NCBI RefSeq assembly: GCF_012933445.1
Contig: NZ_JABBNC010000028.1
Span: 1 to 64,000 of the forward strand
Length of the DNA stretch: 64,000 nt
Source of the DNA: Actinoplanes sp. TBRC 11911
GTDB taxonomy: Bacteria; Actinomycetota; Actinomycetes; Mycobacteriales; Micromonosporaceae
Reading direction: 5' to 3'
Under the pieces are notes generated by a model. It saw only the letters and a list, made by a program, of their open reading frames with translations. It searched no databases and was not told the DNA's origin. This document shows positions 56,543 through 64,000 of this stretch, one piece after another. Numbering within the stretch: the first letter of the stretch is position 1; the number at the start of each line of letters is the position of its first letter. The position numbers and the translations under genes were made by a program.

Positions 56543-56813
56543 GCGCTCGTTTTCCGGGGGTGTCGGCGTAGATGCCGAGCTCGGTGTTGTCGAACGAGCG
56601 TTCGTTTTCCGGCGCTGTTGGCGTTGGCATCGGGCGTTCGGAGAACGAGCGTTCGTTTTAGGCCGTCGCCTTGCGCGGGCCGATGTTCAAGAACGAGCAT
56701 TCGTTTTTGGGCTGTCGCCCATGAACGCCGGCCGGATGTCCGAGAACGAGCGTTCGTTTTGCGGCTGTTGGCCGTGGGCGCGGGTCGGGAGTCCGAGAAC
56801 GAGCGTTCGTTTT
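56537..56813. repeat. six-copy ~52-bp tandem repeat with near-palindromic core
   Basis: The core GAACGAGCGTTCGTTTT starts at 56537 (variant GAATGAGCGCTCGTTTT), 56592, 56643, 56691, 56744 and 56797: spacings 55, 51, 48, 53 and 53. The intervening DNA is also related between units (CGGCTGTTGGC-like), so the whole unit repeats. The first core contains the MFS stop codon. It fills the 326-bp gap before the CobE-like gene. Confidence 0.92.
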
Positions 56814-56868
56814 TCCGGTGGCGGTGGCGGTGGCGGTGGTGCGGGTGCTGGGCTGGGAGGATCGGGGC

Positions 56869-57240
56869 GTGTTTGTCGTCGGGGTGGGTGCGCGCCGCGG
56901 AGTCTCGGTGGGGGATCTGCGGTCGGCCGTGGACACGGTTCTGCGGGAAGCCGGGCTGGTGGACGCCGACGTGCGCATCCTCGCGACCATCGAGCGGCGT
57001 GCGGCGGAGCGTGGCGTACGGGAAATGGCGCGGGAGAAAGGCTGGGAGCTCGTGCCGCTGGATGCCGTCGAGCTCGGGCGTCAGGATGTGCCCCACCCCA
57101 GCGCTACCGTGCATGCCGCCGTGGGGACCGCGAGCGTCGCTGAGGCCGCCGCGCTGGCCGCAGCCGGAAGCGGAAGCCGGCTCACCGTCCCGAAGCGGGT
57201 TTTTCCGGGCGTCACCGTCGCGGTTGCGGCGATGCGCTGA
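56869..57240 (+). CDS. CobE/CbiG C-terminal-like cobalamin biosynthesis protein
   Basis: 123 residues from GTG 56869 after GGGAGG at 8 nt. VFVVGVGARRGVSVGDLRSAVDTVLREAGL, then ILATIERRAAERGVREMAREKGWELVPLDAVEL and the terminal SGSRLTVPKRVFPGVTVAVAAMR give the full CobE/GbiG C-terminal fold. It helps ring contraction or a neighbouring step in corrin synthesis. It lies 20 kb from the cobO-cobB operon, without a visible riboswitch of its own. Its 3' end is repeated downstream in 38-bp copies. Confidence 0.85.
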   Translation: MFVVGVGARRGVSVGDLRSAVDTVLREAGLVDADVRILATIERRAAERGVREMAREKGWELVPLDAVELGRQDVPHPSATVHAAVGTASVAEAAALAAAGSGSRLTVPKRVFPGVTVAVAAMR

Positions 57241-57362
57241 CGGGTACGTGCCGCGTGGCGGTTGCGGCGATGCGCTGACGGGTACGTGCCGCGTGGCGGT
57301 TGCGGCGATGCGCTGACGGGTACGAGCCGCGTGGCGGGCGCGGCGACGGGCTGACGGGTGCG
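57219..57362. repeat. 38-bp tandem repeat of the cobE-like gene 3' end
   Basis: After the stop codon, units beginning CGGGTACGTGCCGCGTGGCG start at 57241, 57279, 57317 and (partial) 57355. Each carries GGTTGCGGCGATGCGCTGA, i.e. the last codons and stop of the gene. Confidence 0.92.
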
Positions 57363-57368
57363 TTCCCG

Positions 57369-57604
57369 CTATGTGGACAACGCAGTCACATCGTGGACTT
57401 TTGGTGAACCTTGGCGAGTTGCGCCCACATACGAGCCATAACTTTCCAAGGTTCACATCCGGCCCCGAAAGGCTGCTGGACGAAAGCCACTTTGTGGGAC
57501 AAAAGCTCCATCCACAATGGAGGCAGGTCCCACATTCCGGACGCCAGGTCCAGGATGCGGTCGACGGTCTCAGTAGATGGCCGTCCGTCCCACGGAATGG
57601 AAGC
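57369..57604 (+). repeat. dispersed stem-loop/20-bp-array element, copy D
   Basis: Leading unit 57369-57388. Stem-loop 57404-57456: arms GTGAACCTTGGCGAGTT / AACTTTCCAAGGTTCAC (one mismatch), loop GCGCCCACATACGAGCCAT identical to copy B. A 56-bp spacer follows, then four units at 57513, 57533, 57553 and 57573, and a partial fifth CGGAATGGAAGC. Similarity to copy B extends to CGGGAAATGTCGGA at about 57653-57666. Confidence 0.9.
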
Positions 57605-57668
57605 AGCTGCGGGCCGCTGGCTGGGTGAATAGTCCAGCAATTCAGCTGATCACGGGAAATGTCGGACA

Positions 57669-58107
57669 TCGTTCCGGACGCGCCTGGCCGTGTTCGGTTA
57701 CGCGGGGAGGGGTGGCGGGCGCGGCCGGTCGCCGTCACTGAAGATCCGGATGGGCCGAACTGTCATGGCCTTGTAGCCAGGGCCCTCTCTGGATGGCTGC
57801 GAGTTGTGACGGGGTGATCCGCTGTGCGTCTGTGAGACCCGCGGCTGCGAGGTTTGCACCAGATTTGGCGGGGAATGACAAGGCGCCGGCGCCCGACCGA
57901 GTACAAGCAATGAACGGTATTCGAGGAAACGCGTTGGATTACTGGGGCGGGAAGCATTTAAAGGGGAATGCGCGGGCCGTTTTGCGTTTTCCATGTTGCG
58001 GCTGTTTCTGAAGTGCTGGGAGTGTGCTTTGGGAATGCTGCGCGGGAAAGCTAAGACATTCTGAAAAAGCAGGATTTTTGGGTGTCGATGGCACTTGAAT
58101 CTAACTT
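57669..58107. other. intergenic region upstream of the giant secreted protein
   Basis: No gene or RNA recognised. The last 150 bp are AT-richer than the rest of the window (GCATTTAAAGGGG, TTTTGCGTTTTCC and CTGAAAAAGCAGG), probably holding the promoter. An in-frame TAA at 58102-58104 limits how far upstream the next gene can start. Confidence 0.5.
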
Positions 58108-61100
58108 GTGGTGGTCCTCCGGTTTCATCCCGTCCGGCGGCTGGCCCTGCTGGTGGCGGTCGTCCTCGTCCTGACCATGTCGGCGCCGCCGCAGTGGGCG
58201 ATGGCGGTAAGCCTGCTCGGCAGCTCGGCCGACGGCATCCGGGCAACCGTCAAGCTTCTGCAGCTGCCCATCCTGGGGCAGAACAGCGGAGTGACGCTGA
58301 ACGTCGGTGTCCCGGCCAGCCCGAGCGCCTGGCCGGGTTCTCTGACAACGCAGAACCCGCAGACCAACGTCCTCAACATCCTCGGTCTCGGACAGCTCGC
58401 GTCGGCCGGCGTCATCACGCTCAACGCGAACTCGCCGGCCGGCGGCGGCAGCCACGCGGACGCGAGCGTCGCCAACCTCAATCTGCTCGGCGCCGTGACC
58501 AGCGTCGGCGCTATCAAGACTTCCTGTGACCTCACGCCGTCGGGTATCTCCTCGTTCACCGACGTCGCCGCGCTCAAGGTGAGCAACCTGGCGGTCAACC
58601 CGGACGTGAACGTCGCGGTCGATGTCCCCGGTCTCCTTACCGCGACCGTCGACCACCGGACTCTCACCTGGGATTCGAACACTGGGCTGCTGACCTACCG
58701 GGTCGGCGCCGTGGACGTCGACCTGCTCAACGCGCTCAGCATCATCGCCAGCGGCACCGTCAACATCGCCACGTCGACCTGCAAGGGCTATGTCAAATAC
58801 GGCAACGTCGTCGTCGACGGGGCGACGCTGAGCCCCGGCCAGAGCGGCACCCCGACCGTCACCGTCAGCAACATCGGCGAGGTCGGCACCCCGAACACGG
58901 TCATCACGATCCCGGCGCCCCCGTCCGGCTACACCCTCGGCACCCCCACCGTCACCGGCGGCGGCACCTGCACCAAGAACGCCGCCCAGGTCACCACCTG
59001 CAGCGGGGTCACCGTCCCGGCCGGCGGCAGCGTGAAGGTCTCCCTGCCGGTCACCCTCAACGCCAACGCCACCGGCGTGGCCGCCGCCAACTGGGCCTCC
59101 GGCACGGGCGGGATCACCGTGGTCAGCACGCCGGTCGCGGGCGCCGGCGGCACGATCAGCCAGACCGGCACCGGCACGCTGGTCACCGCCAGCCCGCCGT
59201 TGAGCACCGGCGGCGCGCTCAACGTGGTGCCGCTGCAACTGCAGGCCGGCAAGAACGGCACCGCGAAGGTCACGATCACCAACAACGGCCCGTCCGACGC
59301 GGCGAACACCACGATCACCATTGCTCGAAGCGCGCTGCCCACCGGCGTACAGGTCAATTCGGTGAAGGTTGGCGGCAACCTCTGCACCGGCACGAGCACG
59401 ATCACCTGCCCGAACGTGAACGTGCCCGCCGGCGGCACCGTCTCGGTCGACTTCGACGTCGCCGCCGGACCCCTTACCGCGGTGGGCTCGACCGTCAACG
59501 TCACCACCGCCACCGCCACCCTCAACAGCAGCGCCAACCTCAGCACCAGCGGGAACCTCATCACCATCACCGACCCCGACGTCAACCTGGACAGCGGCGT
59601 CAGCTTCACCGGGATGGACGCCGTCCCGGGTGGACCGCAGGTGACCCAGCAGGTGAAGGTCGCCAACGTGGGTGCCACCAACGCCACCGGCACCACGATC
59701 ACGCTGCCCGCGGCGCCCGCCGGATACACCGTCGGACCGGTCACCACCTCCGGCGGCGGGACATGCACCGCGACCGGATGCACCGGCGTCACCGTGCCGG
59801 CCAAGGGCTTCGTCACCGTCACCATCCCGGTCACCCTCGGCCCGGCGGTCACGGCGCCCTGGACGGGGGCGGTCACCTCGGCCGGCGGCGGGTCGAGCGG
59901 CACGGTCTCCGGCACGCTGATCACCCCGAAGCCGTCGTACGCGTTGGGGATCAGCGCGACCGCACCACCGGACGGCAAGGTGAGCCCCGGGCAGACGACC
60001 AGCATGACGGTCCGGGTGTACGACCAGGGGCCGTCCAACGCGCCGGGCGCCTCGTTCGTGGTGGTCGCGCCGCCGAACACCACGTTCGCCCAGCCGACCG
60101 GCGTCTCGACGGCCGTCTGCCCGACGCAGACCAGCACCACGCTGACCTGCGCGACCCCGCTCAACGCCGGCGATCCGGGGGTCACCCTGACGCTGCCGCT
60201 CACGGTGTCGGCGGCCGCCGACACCACCCAGCCGATCACCGGAGGCTGCGTCAGCACCGACGGGGTCGCGGGATGCGGCGGGACCGACCCGAGTCTGCCC
60301 GCGTTCACCTTGCGCACCGCGCTCGAGACCAGGCTCACCGTGGACACCGTCCCCGCCACGATCACGCCGGGCACGACCGGGACCGCCAAGGTACGGCTGA
60401 CGTCCGCTCAGGACGAGACCGGCCTGAACCTCACCGTCCCGACCACCGACCTGCCGGCCGGCTTCACCCCGCTCTCGGCGAGCGTGGCGGGCGGCCCGGT
60501 CTGTTCGATCGGCCCGCCGATCACCTGCACCGGGATCAGCCTGACCGCGGGCCAGCCGAAGGACGTGTCCATCCTCATCTCGCTGGGCCCGACGACCCAG
60601 CCGGCCACCTGGACGGCGAACGGCATCACCGTGATGTCGGGGGTCGAGAAGGACGTGAGCGACGGCAAGCTGGCGACCACCACGGCGCCGGCCGCGCGGC
60701 TGACCGCCGTCGTCACGGTGCCGCCGGACAACACCGTCGAGCCCGGCCAGACCGCGAACGTCGGGATGACGATCACGAACCAGGGCCCGTCCGCCGCGAC
60801 CAACGCCACCGTCACGGTCACCCCGCCGATTGGTACGACGTTCGGCACGCTCACCGACCCGGCCGCCGTGGCGCTCTGCCCGACCCGGGTGGGCAGCGTG
60901 CTCACCTGTAAGGTGACCGCCGGCGTCGGCCAGTCGACCAGCACCGTCACGCTGCCGGTGAGCGTCCCCGCGTCGGCCGGCCCGGACACGAAACTCACCG
61001 GCGGCTGCGTCAACACCGACGGCGTGGCCGGCTGCCTGGGCGCGGACGACGCGGTCATCCCGGACATCAAGCTGAAGTGGCCGTTCGCGTCCCGGCTGAC

Positions 61101-64000
61101 CTTCGCCGCCGACCCGGCCGCGGTGACACCGGGCTCGAACGGCACCGCGACGCTGCACGTCACGGCCGCGCACGGCGCGCTCAGCGGGCTGACCGTGACG
61201 GTCCCGCTGAGCCCGATCCCGGCCGGGGTCAGCGTCGGCCCGGGCGCCACCGTGACCGTCGGCGGCGTCACCACCCCCTGCGTCGTGACCACCACCGTGC
61301 AATGTGGCCCGCTGTCGCTGGCGGACGGTCAGACCGCCGACATCACGATGACCGTGGCCGCGACCTCGGACGCGCCGCAGGGCAGCTGGAACCCGGCCAT
61401 CACCGCCGCCGCGGCCGGCGCTTCGACGCAGACGTCGCTGGACCTCGCCGACGTCGGGCCGCCCGCCTACAAACTCGGCGCGACCGTGACGCTGCCGCCC
61501 GCGACGACGCTGCTGCCCGGCGGCACCAGCACCCTGCAGGTCACCGTCGACAACAACAACGGACCGTCCGACGCGAACAACGCCAAGATCACCGTGCTGG
61601 CCCCGGCGGGTGCGCATTTCACCGCGCTCGCCCCGCCGACGTCCAGCTACTGCACGGTGATGCTGCCCGACGACACGCGGGCGCAGTGCACGCTCGACCT
61701 GGCCTACCAGCAGCAGGTGACGCTCAACCTGCCGATCCGGATCGACGCGTCGGCGCCGGCCGGGCAGCCCATCTCCGGGTGTGTCGACCTGAACAGCGAC
61801 GGCGCGTGCACCGCGGCCTCCGATCGCAACATCCAGATCACCCTCGGTACGCCGTTGTCCAAGCGCCTGACCGTGGTCACCGACCCGGCCGGGATCGTCC
61901 CCGGCGACCCGACCACCAGCACCGCCACCGTGACGCTGACCTCGACGACGGCCGAGACCGGGCTCGCCGTCACCATCCCGTACACGGGCAAGGACGGAAG
62001 CATCACGGTCGGCTCGGCGACCGTCCCGGGCAGCACCTGCACCTGGAACGGACAGATCCAGTGCACCGGCATCACCCTCGCGGCGAACACGCCGAAGGTG
62101 ATCTCGATCGGCATGACCGCGCCGCCGAACGCGCCGCAGAGCACGTGGACCACCAGCGGCATGACCGCGAAGACGGCCACCGAGACCGCCGCCGAAGCCG
62201 GTGACCTCGCCACCGTCCTCGCGCCGCGGACCTCGATCACCGTCACCGACGGCGTTCCGGCGGCGGGCACGGTGTCGGCCGGCGACGACGCGACGTTCAC
62301 GGTGCGCGTCGACAACGCCGGGCCGTCCGACTCGCCGACCACGAAGTTCACCGTGAAGGCGCCGGACGGCACCACCTTCGTCACGGTGCCGAGCGGCTGC
62401 GCCATCACCCTCCCGGCCCTCGCCACCTGCTCGGTCAACGTGCCCGCCTCGGTGGGACCCGGCCCGGTCCTGAGCTTCAAGGTGCACATCCCGGACGACG
62501 CCGACCCCTTCACCCCGCTCGGCAACGGATGCGTCAACCTCGACGGCGGCGACTGCAAAGGCCCGGACGACGAGGTCATCGACCCGATCGTGCTGAAGGT
62601 CCCGCTCGCGCGGCGGGCGACCGTGACCACCACCCCGGCCACCGTCACCCCGGGCGCATCGGGCACCGCGCAGCTCAAGGTCACCGCCACCAACGGCGCG
62701 CTCAGCGGCGTCACCGTGGTGGTGCCGACCGGCGACCTGCCGGGCAAGATGCACGTCACCGCGATCAGCGGCGCGAGCTGCACCCCGCCGCCGGTGAGCT
62801 CGACCGACTGGACGTGCACGATCGCGTCGATCGCGGACAAGACGACCACCGTGCTGAGCGTGACCGTGACCGCGGACCCAGACGCGCCCACGTCCCTGAC
62901 GTGGACCGCGCAGGGCATCAAGGTCAGTGACGCCTCGGACTCCATCCAGGTGGACCGTCCGATGGCCACCACCGGCGCGCCCTCCTACACACTGACGCCC
63001 GGCGCGACGCTGAGCCCCGCCACGATTCTGCCGGGCGGCACCGGGACCTACTCCGTCACGGTGCAGCACAGTGGACCGTCGAAGGCGTCCGGCGTCAAGT
63101 ACGGCGTGATGGTCCCGGCCGGCGTCAGCTTCGGCACCCTGCCGGGGAACTGTGTGGCGGACCCGGCGTCGTCGCGCCGGCTCATCTGCACCGACGACTT
63201 CGCCCCCGGCGCCACCGTCACGACGTCCGTCCCGGTCCAGGTCAGCGGCACCGCGGACCCGGGCGCCGCGCTGGCCGGCGGCTGTGTGGACATCAACAAC
63301 GACAGCTACTGCGCCACCCCGCCGGACTTCGCGCTGCCGGCGATCACGGTCGGCACCCCGTTCGACCGGCAGATCTCGATCACCACGCAGCCCGGCACGA
63401 TCGGTTCGAACAGCAGCGGCACCGCGGCGGTCGTCGTGCACTCGACCACCGCGCAGACCTTGGACGTCAGCATCCCGCTGACCGGCAAGCCGGCCGAGAT
63501 CGGGGTGAGCGGGGCGACCGCGAACAACACCCCCTGCACGGTCACCACGACGATCGACTGCGACAACATCACCCTGGCCGCGCCGGGCGACATCACCGTC
63601 ACGCTGAACGTCGCGGTCGCCCAGGTGAGCCAGCCGATCACCTGGGCGAGCAGCGCCATCACGGTGACCGGGGCGAACCCCGGCGAGTCGGTCACCGGCG
63701 GCGGGGTGCTGGTCCATACGTCCGCGCCGCAGTACCACCTGACGGCGACCACCACCGCGCAGGCCGACGACGTCGTGCTGCCCGGCGGCACCGGCACGAT
63801 CACCGCCACCATCAAGAACACCGGCACCGACCCGGCGCCCTCGATCCCGGTGACGCTGCGCGCCCCGGCCGGCACCACCTTCGGCGCGCTCAGCGGAACC
63901 ACCTTGTCGCTGTGCCCGACCCGGACGCCGACCACCCTGACCTGCACGGTCACCGTGCCGGCCAACAACGGGACGGTCGGCCCGCTCACCCTGCCGATCG
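58108..64000 (+). CDS. giant secreted protein with ~250-residue DUF11/Ig-like repeats, 3' end outside window
   Basis: At least 1964 codons without a stop; the gene runs past the window edge. Start GTG 58108 or 58111 (a TAA precedes directly, and no Shine-Dalgarno is visible). Signal peptide: RRLALLVAVVLVLTMSAPPQ ending AMA. An N-terminal domain of about 200 residues is followed by repeating pairs of Ig-like modules. One carries N.GPSxAxx (DUF11/CARDB-like); the other carries VTPGxxGTAxVxLT. GPS-type motifs recur at nucleotides 59287, 60028, 60784, 61561, 62320 and 63073, with a degenerate one near 63823: about 250 residues per pair. Cys pairs (CTGTSTITC, CVSTDGVAGC) occur in each unit, suggesting disulfides. 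A surface or matrix protein; no LPXTG end can be seen here. Confidence 0.85.
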   Translation, partial: MVVLRFHPVRRLALLVAVVLVLTMSAPPQWAMAVSLLGSSADGIRATVKLLQLPILGQNSGVTLNVGVPASPSAWPGSLTTQNPQTNVLNILGLGQLASAGVITLNANSPAGGGSHADASVANLNLLGAVTSVGAIKTSCDLTPSGISSFTDVAALKVSNLAVNPDVNVAVDVPGLLTATVDHRTLTWDSNTGLLTYRVGAVDVDLLNALSIIASGTVNIATSTCKGYVKYGNVVVDGATLSPGQSGTPTVTVSNIGEVGTPNTVITIPAPPSGYTLGTPTVTGGGTCTKNAAQVTTCSGVTVPAGGSVKVSLPVTLNANATGVAAANWASGTGGITVVSTPVAGAGGTISQTGTGTLVTASPPLSTGGALNVVPLQLQAGKNGTAKVTITNNGPSDAANTTITIARSALPTGVQVNSVKVGGNLCTGTSTITCPNVNVPAGGTVSVDFDVAAGPLTAVGSTVNVTTATATLNSSANLSTSGNLITITDPDVNLDSGVSFTGMDAVPGGPQVTQQVKVANVGATNATGTTITLPAAPAGYTVGPVTTSGGGTCTATGCTGVTVPAKGFVTVTIPVTLGPAVTAPWTGAVTSAGGGSSGTVSGTLITPKPSYALGISATAPPDGKVSPGQTTSMTVRVYDQGPSNAPGASFVVVAPPNTTFAQPTGVSTAVCPTQTSTTLTCATPLNAGDPGVTLTLPLTVSAAADTTQPITGGCVSTDGVAGCGGTDPSLPAFTLRTALETRLTVDTVPATITPGTTGTAKVRLTSAQDETGLNLTVPTTDLPAGFTPLSASVAGGPVCSIGPPITCTGISLTAGQPKDVSILISLGPTTQPATWTANGITVMSGVEKDVSDGKLATTTAPAARLTAVVTVPPDNTVEPGQTANVGMTITNQGPSAATNATVTVTPPIGTTFGTLTDPAAVALCPTRVGSVLTCKVTAGVGQSTSTVTLPVSVPASAGPDTKLTGGCVNTDGVAGCLGADDAVIPDIKLKWPFASRLTFAADPAAVTPGSNGTATLHVTAAHGALSGLTVTVPLSPIPAGVSVGPGATVTVGGVTTPCVVTTTVQCGPLSLADGQTADITMTVAATSDAPQGSWNPAITAAAAGASTQTSLDLADVGPPAYKLGATVTLPPATTLLPGGTSTLQVTVDNNNGPSDANNAKITVLAPAGAHFTALAPPTSSYCTVMLPDDTRAQCTLDLAYQQQVTLNLPIRIDASAPAGQPISGCVDLNSDGACTAASDRNIQITLGTPLSKRLTVVTDPAGIVPGDPTTSTATVTLTSTTAETGLAVTIPYTGKDGSITVGSATVPGSTCTWNGQIQCTGITLAANTPKVISIGMTAPPNAPQSTWTTSGMTAKTATETAAEAGDLATVLAPRTSITVTDGVPAAGTVSAGDDATFTVRVDNAGPSDSPTTKFTVKAPDGTTFVTVPSGCAITLPALATCSVNVPASVGPGPVLSFKVHIPDDADPFTPLGNGCVNLDGGDCKGPDDEVIDPIVLKVPLARRATVTTTPATVTPGASGTAQLKVTATNGALSGVTVVVPTGDLPGKMHVTAISGASCTPPPVSSTDWTCTIASIADKTTTVLSVTVTADPDAPTSLTWTAQGIKVSDASDSIQVDRPMATTGAPSYTLTPGATLSPATILPGGTGTYSVTVQHSGPSKASGVKYGVMVPAGVSFGTLPGNCVADPASSRRLICTDDFAPGATVTTSVPVQVSGTADPGAALAGGCVDINNDSYCATPPDFALPAITVGTPFDRQISITTQPGTIGSNSSGTAAVVVHSTTAQTLDVSIPLTGKPAEIGVSGATANNTPCTVTTTIDCDNITLAAPGDITVTLNVAVAQVSQPITWASSAITVTGANPGESVTGGGVLVHTSAPQYHLTATTTAQADDVVLPGGTGTITATIKNTGTDPAPSIPVTLRAPAGTTFGALSGTTLSLCPTRTPTTLTCTVTVPANNGTVGPLTLPI

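Noticed and set aside
56537..56813. CRISPR array (regular repeats every ~52 bp)
   Set aside because: The repeat core is only 17 bp, the spacers resemble one another, no cas genes are near, and unit length drifts 48-55 bp.
58051..63738. A 1895-codon open frame on the minus strand
   Set aside because: It mirrors the giant plus-strand gene: high GC at third positions removes stops on the opposite strand. Its translation is Arg/Gly/Asp-rich without domains, whereas the plus frame has a signal peptide and regular Ig-like repeats.

Overview
The window is high-GC actinobacterial DNA. It is most likely from Micromonosporaceae, and an Actinoplanes-type genome fits best. The signs are strong G/C preference at third codon positions, many GTG starts, a GlgE glucan operon, a polyphosphate glucokinase, a Rv1155-like oxidoreductase, PF04672-type methyltransferases, and several genes with a TANNNT box 6-9 nt before the start codon and no Shine-Dalgarno, which is the actinobacterial leaderless pattern. 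The genus is an inference from gene content.

Layout. 1-1.4 kb: no intact gene; GC-rich tandem repeats and a decayed HNH endonuclease. 1.4-13.5 kb: secreted tyrosine-phosphatase-like protein, DUF4240 protein, the operon glgE-treS-mak-glgB on the minus strand (trehalose to maltose to maltose-1-phosphate to branched alpha-glucan), a spermidine-synthase-like protein, and polyphosphate glucokinase coupled to a PPOX protein. 13.5-27 kb: membrane proteins, PAP2 phosphatase, secreted glucosaminidase, CHASE-only membrane protein, aldo/keto reductase, HrpA helicase, LamG protein, exonuclease III with a 26-residue membrane microprotein upstream, universal stress protein, citrate synthase and cupin. 27-29.1 kb: about 2 kb without genes, made of tandem repeats plus copy A of a dispersed element. 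29.1-32.9 kb: glycosyltransferase divergent from an ArsR regulator, SRPBCC protein and FGGY kinase. 32.9-37.2 kb: cobalamin riboswitch driving a fused ChlI-ChlD chelatase, cobO and cobB. 37.2-47.1 kb: pRiA4b ORF-3-like protein, SWIM-SNF2 helicase, methyltransferase, frameshifted AbiEi-like gene, NmrA-like protein, more decayed genes and element copies B and C. 47.1-57.2 kb: VOC protein, gpsA, ECF sigma factor with SnoaL domain, quinone reductase, TetR-controlled ABC exporter, truncated dienelactone hydrolase, LysR/MFS pair, and a CobE-like gene. 57.2-64 kb: 3'-end repeats, element copy D, then a very large secreted repeat protein running off the end.

The most unusual feature is a family of four intergenic elements (A 27795-28028, B 42099-42332, C 46576-46811 reversed, D 57369-57604). 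Each is 234-236 bp with the same plan: 20-bp units, a long stem-loop with a nearly invariant 19-nt loop, a 55-57 nt spacer, then exactly four 20-bp units and a partial fifth. The stem shows compensatory changes between copies. I do not recognise this element. Other odd features are: glgB ending in 18 serines because it is antisense to the acidic tail of its neighbour; tandem duplication of the 3' ends of two unrelated genes; and a six-copy 52-bp repeat starting on a stop codon.
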